Positions 12,002-23,916 of a stretch of DNA of 64,000 bases are shown here, piece after piece (the first letter of the stretch is position 1; the number at the start of each line of letters is the position of its first letter). The stretch is from positions 25,776,402-25,840,401 of the forward strand of contig NC_088301.1 of the NCBI RefSeq assembly GCF_032854445.1, given 5' to 3'. The notes beneath the pieces are model-generated. The model saw nothing but the letters and a program-made list of their open reading frames with translations. It was not told the DNA's origin and did no database searches. The DNA is from Liolophura sinensis. Taxonomy: Eukaryota; Mollusca; Polyplacophora; Chitonida; Chitonidae. The position numbers were made by a program, and so were the translations under genes.

Positions 12002-15000
12002 ATGTTGAGCGCCTATTCACCAAAGACTACTAATTCAATTGTTGATAATGATTTATCATCCAAACTAAAAAACACCAAGATGAATGACGAGAATCAGGTG
12101 AGTAAATTTCATTTCGATCTGCCAGGTTTGCGGTAATGTTACCCTCCGCCTTTGTTCAAACGTTAAAACAAAATCTCATTGGTTTTGCATGAAAGACGTT
12201 TCTAACGTATTTGTCGTTAAGTGTTTTTAACGCATACTGGGTATTAACTTCCATTGCTTAGACGAACATCCTTTGTCAGTTTGATCCATGCGCGCCAGTT
12301 TTTGTGGTTCGTTGTGTGTTCAACGTTTGATGGCTTTCTTTCCTTTCAGGTCCCATGTTCACTTTCCATTAACATAAAGAAGAAACCACTTGGAGAAAGT
12401 CAGACCCAGGTAGATTTGGTTTTTGCAGTTATGATCGGTTACTGAAATTTCTTTGTTGGCCGGCCTTTTTTCACGTCGCTATGTTAATTAGGTTCTGCCG
12501 CCATATTCGGACAGAGGCCTGACCTCTGGCCTCTGACGCCAATGCTGGTGCAATAGACTAGTAAAAGCTGTGAAATGGATTTGTCAGATAGATCTGTACT
12601 GTGATAATTTGCTCATCGTGTTTCAGCATACATCTGTGAAATGGTTCTAGAACCTGTGAAAGTACCATCCTGAGGCAATTCCATTTCTTGATTACAGTTC
12701 TGTTTGCTTTAGTAAAAAGTTAACTACGTGTAGAGAGTAAAAAGCTGAAGAATTGAAACGATTCACCGATTTTTTTTTTTTTTTTTTTAAATTTTTAGTA
12801 AATTTTATTTCATATTCTGTGTGTACCAATGATGTAACACATCCAATCTGTTTTCTCACAGAATATCCTTTCAAGTACACAGATGAACAAAGAGGTAAGA
12901 TAACAATTTTTACTGAGAACATATCTCATCTAAAATAATTCGTATAGAAATTAAGCTTGTGTAGGAAACTGCTTGGTTATAGTAACTGTTTATTTTTTTT
13001 TAAATTAGAAGTGCAAACAATGGTAATATAGCCTGATAATATAATAACCTAAAATTTGGCATATAGTCCGATAGATAAGAGGCGTACAGGCGTAAATAAG
13101 ATGATACAGTTGTAAAATTGATGCAGCGTACTGTATATGCCCAAAGATTTGTGTGCATGCCAAAGTTCCGCAGAGAGTCCTGTCAAAATCAAATTTCCAC
13201 AACATACCATGTGCTTGATGTTCACCACTACCCACAGCCATGGAGAATGACTACCGAGATGTTTGTGTGACATTCTTGAGTGTTTGCCATAAAACAGACA
13301 ATGTAGCAGAGGGTTAAAAATGGTCTCTTTGTTTACTATACTGCAAGTTTTGCTTCTTGTGTTGCACAAAATCATCCTAATACTGCTCCCAAATGTCTGA
13401 TTTCAATTCCCCAAATTAGCAAAGTCTACAGTGTTAAAGTGTCACTGAGTGTCCAGTTTCTGATATATACATAATCTTGTATTTCTGATTTTGTGAAGAC
13501 AGAAGCACAACATAATACTCGTCTGCTGATGTACATTTGGATATGTCAACTGTTCTATCATGTTTTGACCCCAAAATGACAGTTGTTAACACGTTTGTAT
13601 GGGGCAAGAAAGAAAATTTACCTGTCACATCAGGCAGATTACCATAGAAAAAAGAATAATACTGCAACCCCTGTAATCACAGCACAATGAATGAAAAATA
13701 CAGTATAAAACTGTCAGTTGTTGAAATAATCCCCATACAGGTTGATGCAACGTAAATAAATATATTAACTTCATTCAAATCCGTTTCTCTTGAGACAGAG
13801 CTGAAATAATTACTATGTTCTAGAGTGTTATTTTTTTGGCAATTTACTTTTACCGATACATCGATCTACTGTTTCAGTTTTAAATGTATACATGTATGTC
13901 CTCTCTCCAATTCTTTCACTCTATCAACTTCACACTTTCCAGGTGTATTACTTGGGACCCGTGTACTTGAAAAGTCAGAAGTACAACACTCCCTTTTTGA
14001 AAAAAAATTTATCTGTAGCACCAGTATAGTATTAAAAATATTCTCAAATCCTGTCTATGTTTTGCTTGCAGTCAGTGAAGCCAAAATCAACAGTGGTGGA
14101 AAAGAAAAAGCGAAGAAAGCCTGTAGAGAACATTGAAGAAGAACCATTACTGAGAACTAATCCACGGAGATTTGTCATTTTTCCTATCGAGTATCATGAC
14201 ATTTGGCAGATGTACAAGAAGGCCGAAGCATCGTTCTGGACAGCAGAGGAGGTGGACTTGTCTAAAGACTTAGCACACTGGGAAGAGCTGAAGGATGAAG
14301 AAAGACATTTTATTTCACATGTACTGGCATTTTTTGCCGCAAGCGATGGAATTGTCAATGAAAACCTGGTACGGTAGCAAGTTTACAAAGACAATTTTAT
14401 TCTCTGCTCAGATAAGATTTGTTTTTTCTTTTAAAGGATATAATAATTTAAGACATCATGGTCGGGTGTGTTGTATCAGAATGATTCATAATATTTGCCA
14501 GTTTAATTTTTTTATCTTGTTTGCTGAGACTAAGAGAGAGTATGAATTCAGAATTGACATTTTTCTGAAAATTCAAATTTTGGCTTTTGATTTGCAGGTG
14601 GAACGCTTCAGTCAGGAGGTTCAGGTGACAGAAGCGCGATGTTTCTATGGATTCCAGATCGCTATTGAAAATATCCACTCAGAGATGTATAGTTTATTAA
14701 TAGACACATATATTAAAGACCCAAAGCAGAGGTGAGGATTAGGCTTTTTAATAAGACTTATTTCTCTAAACGTTAACTTTTAACAAAATTTGTTTCTTAA
14801 ACATGTTGAATAGTAATTACACGTCGTGATGGCTTTTTAGTTGTGAGAAGGAAATTGAATATTTCCGTAGGACATTTGAAATTTGTTCAGGCATAATATG
14901 AATTAAATTTTAGCTGAAATAGCTATCCCCCTTTTGGATTTCTGCAATAGTAAAATACATCAAATTCGCTTGTATCAGTCCTTCTTTGGTATCAAAGAAA

Positions 15001-16322
15001 GAATTAACCTCGTGTGTGTTTTCAATAATTACAACAAATTATCAGTTTTTTGGTTTCGGTGTTCCCCTTTGTCTCTGCAAATAAGGCTCCAATACTTCTG
15101 AAGTGATGTTTATAGCCTTTTATTCGTTTGTCTTTTATAGGGACTTCTTATTTAACGCTATTGAGAACTTGCAATGTGTAAAGAAGAAGGCTGACTGGGC
15201 GTTGAAGTGGATCGGGGATGATGAAGCTACTTTTGGCGAAAGAATTATTGCCTTTGCCTCAGTAGAGGGTATCTTCTTCTCCGGGTCATTTGCTGCCATC
15301 TTCTGGTTGAAAAAGAGAGGAATCATGCCCGGTCTTACCTTCAGTAACGAACTCATCAGCAGAGACGAGGTAAATACATTGCGCTAATGATAGTTGATTT
15401 GTGCTGTCTTATTTATGATAAGTCGCCTTTTGTAACAATTTCGGCGAAAAATGTAACATGTGTAAGCTTCAGTACCTGGAGTTGACCTAGCCTAAGCAAC
15501 ACAGAAATCCAGAATAATCTGGAGAATGTTGTAAAATCCAGAAGTTAACAAAGATATGCTCTATGAAAAAAAGGTACGCACATGTGTTACAAAGATTTGT
15601 TACTTGTTCAGGGTCTTCACTGCGACTTTGCATGCCTGATGTTCAAGCACCTTGTAAACAAACCATCCCAGGAGAGAGTGTACGAGATTGTGAAGCAGGC
15701 GGTGACGATTGAGCAAGAGTTCCTGACTGACGCTCTCCCGGTGAAACTGATTGGCATGAATGGTGATCTGATGAAACAATACATTGAGTTTGTGGCGGAC
15801 AGGCTGCTTGTGGAATTGCAGTGCGAGAAGGTGGGTTGTGTTTAACAGTGGAACATGTTATGTCATGTAAGATGATACCTGGGTCAAAATGCCCCATTGA
15901 CATTTTTAAAAAAAAGCTACAAGGGCTCAAAAGTTAAGTGCCAGTTGATTTGGTAACAGTTTTTAATAGTGAAAAAAAAGTATGGTGGTACAGCAGTTCA
16001 GTGAATAAAGAAATTAACTGGAATCTTGTTTGTATATTTTAGAACTTTTAAGCCATTATGTGGATATTTATTAAAGTATGCTGTCAAAAGTGTATTGTGA
16101 ATGCCCTGGCTGTATCCCTTCCTTTTTAATATAAGAACATCAGTACATTTTTGGTTTTGTATATTACAGGTTTACAATGCAGAGAATCCCTTTGACTTCA
16201 TGGAGCACATCTCCTTAGAGGGCAAGACCAACTTCTTTGAGAAGAAAGTGGGAGAGTACCAGAAGATGGGCGTTATGTCTGGAGGACAGAATCATGAATT
16301 TACATTGGATGCCGATTTCTAA
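12002..16322 (+). CDS. RRM2: Ribonucleoside-diphosphate reductase small subunit (R2)
   Basis: It pairs with the large subunit to reduce ribonucleoside diphosphates to deoxy forms in the cytosol, supplying the tyrosyl radical from a di-iron site. Coding exons: 12,002-12,097; 12,350-12,409; 12,862-12,894; 14,072-14,368; 14,598-14,731; 15,141-15,369; 15,612-15,830; 16,170-16,322. They give 406 aa (human 389). Iron ligands D155, E186, H189, E249, E283 and H286 and radical Y193 (ENIHSEMY) are all present at a constant +16 offset from the mouse protein. The ligand pair E283 (end of exon 6) and H286 (start of exon 7) is split by an intron. The C-terminal tail FTLDADF, which docks on the large subunit, is conserved. 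The first 64 or so residues, spread over three small exons, are poorly conserved and lack the KEN box of vertebrate RRM2. RRM2 is preferred over p53R2 (RRM2B) from the MLS start and long N-terminus, but this is not certain. AATAAA follows at 16,516. Confidence 0.96.
12895..14071 (+). other. RRM2 intron 3, no distinct element
   Basis: This 1.18-kb intron separates the small N-terminal exons from the conserved reductase core. I see only AT-rich sequence and short T runs; open frames on either strand have no recognisable content. Confidence 0.6.
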
Positions 16323-16515
16323 AATAGTGCAATATGTCGGACTACTGTAGCTATCGGATATGGATAAATTTGTTCATGAAATTGATTAATACTATTATTG
16401 AATGTAGTACTAAGTACATTTTTAGCCCGCATTTAATCATTTCTCACTCACATTTTATAATTGTAAATTGTATACATACAGTTTTATTTTAAAAACATTT
16501 TAAGTTATTGGTTTT

Positions 16516-16521
16516 AATAAA
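16516..16521 (+). terminator. RRM2 polyadenylation signal
   Basis: AATAAA lies 194 bases after the RRM2 stop codon and is followed within 15 bases by an A-rich stretch. It is the first canonical signal downstream of the gene. Confidence 0.7.
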
Positions 16522-16937
16522 TGTTAAAACACAAAAAAAAAACTGAAACAGATTAATGATTGTTTTGTTGTTAATATGAACTCTAATTAGGTTTGGTTAC
16601 ACCTGCATTTCACTTGTTTGGAGAAGTGGAAGACAAGGTCTCCTGGATTCATTTCCCAAGTCAGGTGATACTCTAAAATTTGACTGTGTTTTAGGCAGGT
16701 AGTGCTATGAATGTATTTGCATCAGAAATGGCCTGCTGTAGAGGTAGAAATGATGATGGCCTGAAGTGTTATTAAACACTCTTTTGCTAGAAAAGGTCAG
16801 GTGTACTGGCAACAATCTGATTAGCCTCTTACTGGTTAATTCTCAACATGAGCTTGTTCTTATACTGGAGAGCAGGAAAATGTCTTGTGTGCATGTCCTA
16901 TAACACCGAAGCAATCCAAGTTCACAGATATGAACCC

Positions 16938-17143
16938 TAATTCCTCAACTTTTTTGCATATGAAAGAGCAACTTTCTGTGCAATTCATGCACATTTATAA
17001 TTTGATTTTGAAGACAAATCTACAAACGATTGCTAGTTTCAGCTCCAAAAAGAAATTATTTTATCAGTCTACACAAAATAATGCCCTCAGAATAAGCTTG
17101 AATAAATGCCTTGAAAACAAAATGCGAAGAAGTTGAATAATTA
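16938..17143 (+). mobile_element. TA-flanked MITE, copy 1
   Basis: The element is bounded by TA and opens with ATTCCTCAACTTTTTTGCAT; the far end (GTTGAATAAT) is roughly inverted. The interior shares GAGCAACTTTC and TTATAATTTGATTTTG with the other copies. See the copy at 48,388 for the cleanest ends. Confidence 0.65.
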
Positions 17144-17510
17144 CTGCATGTAGGAGGATAAAATAAAAATCATACTGTTGGGTAACAGAAGAGGACGCGT
17201 GAACACAGCTTATGTAATGCAATATCCCTTTTCTCGACATAATTTCTGTCGCAAATAGGACTAATGCAATAACACGAGTTAATCTTGTAACATGGAAATC
17301 TTGTAAAGTGCTATGCCGTTCATAAATTTCTCACCCAGAAGAGGTTCTGTATTGTTTACACTTTTCAACACCTACCAACTGGTGTGGTTTGATCATTTAT
17401 AATATGTCGATACCAATGTGTGCACTATGGTTGTTCTCAATCCAAGTGAATCTTGAAAGTGATAAAAAAAATATTGTAGACAAAATTTCACAAGGTCGTC
17501 TACATTACTG

Positions 17511-17702
17511 TAATTCGTCAACCTTTTCACATGTTTGTAAGGTATTTATTCAAGTATATTCTGAAGGCATTCTGTGCAAACTGAAAAAAAATTATACTTT
17601 TTGTGAAGCCCTGAAGTTGACCAATCCAATCGATGTAGTTTTATTAATGTGCGTGAATTGCACTGAAAGTTGCTCTTTCATGTGCGATAAGGTTGAGAAA
17701 TA
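17511..17702 (-). mobile_element. TA-flanked MITE, copy 2
   Basis: This is the same family in the opposite orientation, 368 bp from copy 1, so the two form a wide inverted pair. It carries TAATTCGTCAACCTTTTCAC at the left end. The open frame at 17,389-17,790 is produced by this element and is not a gene. Confidence 0.65.
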
Positions 17703-18279
17703 CTTTAGAGTGGAATTTACAGGTTATCAGACTCTTTGTTCAGGTGTGGGCTCTACGGCTGGTCAAAAAGCGGGAATTTACGCAACATGAACGGTATCCT
17801 GTAAGATCTGTAGACTCGATGTAAATTTCTGTAAGTAGAACTGGAAATATGAACACCTTATGGATTATAGTTGAACTTTTGGTTGTTGTCACAGGGTAGT
17901 TCTCTGGGAATTATATGTGGTTGTGTTTGGTAGTAATGCCTGTGAACTAATGAGGAAAGATGATCACCAAAGAAGGCATATTCTTCACAGAGTTGTCTTC
18001 CTTGGAAATTACTTGTAGGAATCAGGGCCGTCCTAAAGAAGCAAATACATCGACATTTTGATGAAGCGAATAAGATTTTATTAAGCCTGAAAATTTATTG
18101 ATAATTTTCAGTGAAATTTATGTGGAACTCTGGCTGACAGGTTATGCCACGTGGCTAAATGTGAGCATTTCATGGTTTGAAGTCTTTGAACTCAAAGCCC
18201 TTAAAAGTTCAAATGCCTCCTTTGAATACTGGCATATGACCTTATTGATTATGGTTAAGATTCCCGGGAGACGACCATA

Positions 18280-18440
18280 TGTAGTAATTGTATAGTGGTC
18301 AGAGGTGGCTAGGACGCATGTCAGGAGTTGTGGGTTCAAACCTAGTGTCTAGACATTTGTAGATTTCCCTGCTGCTCTCACCGCTTGTGTGACAATAAGC
18401 AGTCAAGACGACGTGGGAAATTTCGTCATTGAACTGCCAA
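18280..18440 (+). repeat. Eroded tRNA-derived repeat
   Basis: GTATAGTGGTCAGAGGTGG resembles box A and GTGGGTTCAAACCTAGTG resembles box B. A related fragment with GGGGTTCATACCCAG lies near 18,570-18,640. Both look like old SINE heads, distinct from SINE-A and SINE-B. Confidence 0.4.
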
Positions 18441-21400
18441 AGATTTGTGGGTTACTCCAGTGTCTCCGTGTTCTTCCATCCATAACATTGATCGCCACAC
18501 ATGAAATATCGTTGAATATGATGTTATGCAACAATGAAATGAAGAAGATTTCCTGCAGTCACCTGAACACACAAGGTTTGGGGTTCATACCCAGCCGTGG
18601 ACAGGAAATTTGTGGATTTCCAGCTCTCACTGTTGGGTCTTCATGACAAGGGTGTGACAGCTGTAGATTATAAAGCTGTTTTGCGTATTCTAATGTTCAT
18701 AAAACAACACTTGGCCTGAGTAGCGTGCAGATTTATTTGCTTACCGGTACTCATTTTTCATCCTAGTCAATCATTACTTGACCAATGACGGCGGGTTCTG
18801 GAGATTTGCCAGGAGGCTGGCCCAATGAAATACTGACAGTCCTCCAAACCACTGGCCGATTGGTAAAAATCAGTACCCCTGAGCACTGTGGCAATAGGCA
18901 GTATTAGTTTCTAGCTCTGTACCTCAGCCTCGTGTCTAGATGGTTCCCTGTCCTGCTTGCCATCATACAGGGGAAATGTGCTTTATTATGGAATAAAACG
19001 TCTAGCTACCTTTTGCCAGATTACTCTGCCTTGTTTTAAAGCTGCAGTTAAACATGCTGGATTTACACATTCTACTTTATGGGCGATATATCCCATTTAA
19101 TAAATGTTGATCCAAATGTTCTCTATTGCACTGTGCTGTAATGCGTCACAGTTTATAGTTGTGCTAGCTTGTAAAGCAGTGCGGGTACAAGCACTGTAGA
19201 GTAACCGGGTACAAAAAACGTAAATCGGTTTTCTTAATATTTTCCGTAAATCAGGTAAATTACCTTGAGGCGCAATATCCTAAACATCTTTAATGCAAAA
19301 AAAGTTACGAGGACTATGACTTGGCCCATGAAGTACTGTGAAGTAGCCCCAGAATGACAGGTTTCCCAACAGCCTAGAACCGACCTGTAATCAGTGATCC
19401 TCTGTTGGCAGTGATCACGAGATGGAAGAAAGAATGACACAAAATATGATGCCACAAATGGTTTATTTACATTCATCAGACACATGAAATGCCAAGGTAA
19501 GGGTCATAATAAATATAGCATTACTTGCTAGGCCTACGTACAAGCAATGATTTCAATGTTTCCTGGGGCGAAAATACCCAATACCAACAACAACAACAAC
19601 CTGTTATTAAACTGATGTTCTTATGCTTATGTTTTGTATTTACAAGGAGTTTATGTGGATTATTTTCTATGTGTAGCATCAAATAAAAATACGCCATGGC
19701 GTCTGTAGACAATTAATAATTTCACAGCACAAAAAGTGATAACATACACGTTGTTTACATCAATCCACAAGAAATATATAACATTATCCCACTAAAACAT
19801 GCAAACCGAATTGATCATACAACACTGTTTTTTGTTTTACAAATATATCACAGACTCAAACAGAGTTAGATTCAATTATTATTTTTCTTTTTCTTTTTAG
19901 AAAAGGAACCTGCTCATTATAAGATATAGGCTTGAAAATCCCTTGGGTGAGTTGTTCCTAATAAAGCCCCTGCTTCGTTATAACCTCAGAGGCCTATATT
20001 GTAAATGACCTAAAATCTGCGCCCCCCCCCAAAAAAGGCCTACAGTAGGCCTACTTCAAACAAGCCTTGTAACACTTTTCAAAAGTCGATAGAACACCTA
20101 GAATCAGGTAAAACTTTAGTCATGGGCGAAATTTAGGTCAAATCCAGTACCGGTACACAGTATTTTTCAAATTTCAATCAGTTCTTTCATTTCAATACAA
20201 ATCTTTGTGAGAAAGCAAGATCCTCTGCCTTCCAATTATGTTTGAGTTTGAAGTATGTGAGGTACCAGTGCAGAGCAAAATCCAACCGCATCATGCAAGA
20301 CTGATGGTAAAAGAGGCAACTCAAAGATATGAGCAAACAACGAAATTCCTTATTCAGAGAACGTAATGAAATTGTATGCTATATGCTAGGCTTACACATT
20401 ATAAAATGGCCGTAGCACAATCATGCATCATGCATGAAGTTGAAAATTTTAAGAAATTAACAGTCTTTCTCTTGATATATCTCCTTTAACATAAATGAAT
20501 AAGTCTTGATTTGGAATGAATGTCCACAATATCTGAGCAAATTCACTAAATGGCTCATGCCATGACCTACCCTTATTACTCCACGCCAAGGACATAATAT
20601 CAACGTGTATATCGTCATCGAGGAACAAATGAAGTGTGATGAAATATACCTGCTGATAATATCTGCATGGCAAAAAAACTCTTTATACCAAGTCCCATAT
20701 AAAACCTTCATGACTAGAAGAAATTATGTCATCACAGAAAAATAGCAGGAATGTTAAACCAGAATGTAAAGTACACAACAAGCACACATCAAAATTCAAA
20801 ATAGATAAAAACAAATATTAGCAGATCAAAGTGTTTATTTATGTGGTCATATTTCTACCCAACCCTGATATCCAGACATATCTATTTATAGGAAACTTAT
20901 ACGACCAGGTTCTTAAGTGAACATCTGAAGCTGATTCCCCCCCTCCCCCCGCCCTTCCAAAAAAAAAAAACCGAACTTGTTCTTCCTGTACTTTTCCTCT
21001 TTTTCAAATAATCAGTATCAAATTAACAACAAACATTGATAAAACCAACTTATTTACTGATAAGAGAAACACCACTGTCCTGTGAAAAACAAGCTGTTTA
21101 TAATAACCGGTACAAATAACCAAACGCAATGTTCACACACGAAGATGTCAATAATGTTGGCTTTACACCACGAGGCAAGTATCTGTAGAAAATTATGCAA
21201 AATTGTTTCTAAATGTAACCGCAAGCAAAACATTTACCTGGGGAATAATATAACACTTCAGGCTTTTCACTTTGTGTTCAGAACTGTACAAACAATCCCC
21301 CCCCCCCACAAAAAAAAATAAATATTAAACTCTGCAGAAATGAAATATAAGATATTAAATGATATTACAACCAAATGAAGTAGAGCAAACGACAATCTAA

Positions 21401-23469
21401 AACTGTTGGTCATGCAAGATTCCACAAAATCAAATCTGCCAGCAGTCAGATTTGAACACTAGGCTTGCCCTGCCAGAGCTGGTATGTACAAATCCTTGTA
21501 CATAAAAGTCACAGAGCACCTGCTGCGGTCAACTAGAAAAGTGGAAATCACACCTGGGTCAACCAACCCACCCTCCCCCAATCATCCCTTCCCCTCCTCC
21601 TCTCAAAGCAATGCCAGCTGGCACCTAACATCATGGCCAAAGAATACCTTTGACCCTGAATCCCTAACCAAGTTAGTCGCCCATAAACTTAAAAATGCTC
21701 TACATGGTCATAAAATTTGTTCTGTTATGTGTTCTGAGTTACATACTTAAGAGTAGTAGAATCAATGATTCTATATGAGTTCTGTAACGTGGTGAAGGGT
21801 ATCACATCAGTTTCACTGGAAAGCTGCACATCACTATAAGCAGCTTAACCAGTGGATCAACAACAAATGAAGGCAGCAGCATGAACTTTACAACCCAACA
21901 TATTTACCAAATGTCTAGGATAATTGACTAGTCTAGTCAGCGACTTACAGAGGTGCTTGTTGTAGATAGAAACTATGCTCATAATATTAATACATCTAAT
22001 ACCTTTCGTAGATGGACATACATACAGACAGGCAGACAGACATACATACAGGCACTAGGAACTTACATCTTAACTTTCTGTTTCAAGCTTTGGCTGTTTA
22101 GGGAGAGAATACAGCAGTTTGCCACATACTACATCTGATAGAACATGCAGCAGATCTGACACAACACACTGCAGATCTGACACAGATACACACAACAGGT
22201 CTTGACACCATGTACACATATATACACACATTTATCATTACAAATTATGACCATGAATGGCAATTTTATAAAATGGTGATAGGAATTCTGTTATATGTTA
22301 TATTTGTGATGAACATTTTTTTTTTTTTTTTCTTTCGCCCAAGGAGATAACTGTAAAAGTTACCTTGAAACAGTGTAAGGAATAATGCAGGATCCCAGGT
22401 CTTTAGGTAAATTTTATGTACAAGAATAGCCGTGATAAATACCAGCAACTTCAATAATCATAATGCTTCAACTGTCTTTTGTATTGGAATGACAACCATG
22501 TTAATCTACCGGTCAAAAAAAAAACAACAACAAACAAACAGAAACAAAATACAAATCTGGACTGCCATACTGCGCTGCTTAGACTGTAATCAATATCTGA
22601 TATTATACTTTCCATATACTTTTTAGTGCAATTTCAATGCAAGGGTGTTAACAATACTGCAGAAACCATGCTCTTTCTAACAACAAATTCTGAAAAAATG
22701 GGTAAAAACTAAACCAGTGTCTCAAAAAATAAAACAGAAAAAAATTATCAACTGTTCATTTCCAATTACTTCACACTCACATTTTTGATTAAAACGGGTC
22801 CAAAAGTAAACGTATCAAGCACTTTCACTTTCTTCATACAGCACTTCGAATTTTACATTATGAATGAATGAATGATTATGGCTTATAATGCCACATCAGC
22901 AATTTTATCACAAACTGTGATATGAAAATGAAATGTGATGATATACATTTTATCTTTTCATCTCTCTTGAACAAAAATGGGCCAGATGGAAATGGAGAAA
23001 TATTTAACAGGAGAAGAAAAAAAGGGAAAACAAACAAAATAGCAATGAAGTATTTAAGAAATATCCGAAGGGTTCACATGGCAACCCATTTTTTATCATA
23101 AATATTTTCTTAAGATTTTTTACAGCATGAGCCTTCCATCCGTCCGAAGATTTCTGCTAAAGAAAAAAAATCCAAAAAACCAAACAGGTGTACAGCAAAA
23201 GCAGTAACGTTTTAACCGCTAACTGAAAATATTTTAGCAAATTATTTAAGCAAACTGAAAACTTTAGTACCCATTATTTCTGTCAAACATATTCATTTAA
23301 ACATTGCACCGCCAGTGTGTTCACATAACATGCAACATCTCTTCCAATAAAATGTTGTTTAGCAATTTGGCATTTGAACACTTCCTTTATGTAAGCAGGA
23401 GATGTAAATTATGCGTCATGGATGTCGAGGTAATAAAAGAGTTCTAGGCTTAAGTTTGCACTTGTAGGT

Positions 23470-23560
23470 TTCATTGCTGAACTAAGACCAAGAACTGCAG
23501 GTTCAAATCCAGATGAGGTCAAGACAATTCCAAGACACGATCAGCATACATGAACATACA
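23470..23560 (+). repeat. Eroded tRNA-derived repeat
   Basis: CTGCAGGTTCAAATCCAGAT is a good box-B match, preceded by a weak box A. No 3' core of the known families follows. Confidence 0.35.
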
Positions 23561-23916
23561 TTTCCTACAACTTCGTGTAATGCCAAATAATGATTCATTG
23601 TGTCAAAACATCAGGACACAAAATTCCAAAATTTTTTGGACCATCTGCTCGAGTATCAAACACAGATGTAAAACCTCAACACGGTGGCTTGATTTCAGTA
23701 TGAAAAAAAATTCTTCATAAACCTCGTTGAAATAACGTATTGTAGTAAACTGAGCACTTAACAATGTTTTTATCCTGCTTGTCCAAAAATATGATCTCTG
23801 TTGTTAAAAAGAGACATCTGGTGTTTTTCTGAGAGATGCACTGTTATGGAGAGACGGATATCCAGAGTTACTCCGGCCACTCTGTTGTTTTTGGGGAGAG
23901 GGCGGCAGGAGTTCGG

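Larger units (their letters stand above)
16522..23916. other. Intergenic region between convergent RRM2 and RNF144A
   Basis: No coding gene is recognised. The region holds two copies of the TA-flanked MITE, several eroded tRNA-like repeats and simple runs (C9 near 20,024, C10 near 21,300, T13 near 22,317). The part next to 23,916 is presumably RNF144A 3' UTR; TTTATT strings near 20,834 and 19,461 could be its polyadenylation signals on the minus strand. Confidence 0.5.

Noticed and set aside
17389-17790. 133-codon open frame
   Set aside because: It runs through a TA-flanked MITE copy in reverse orientation; the same sequence elsewhere is not open.
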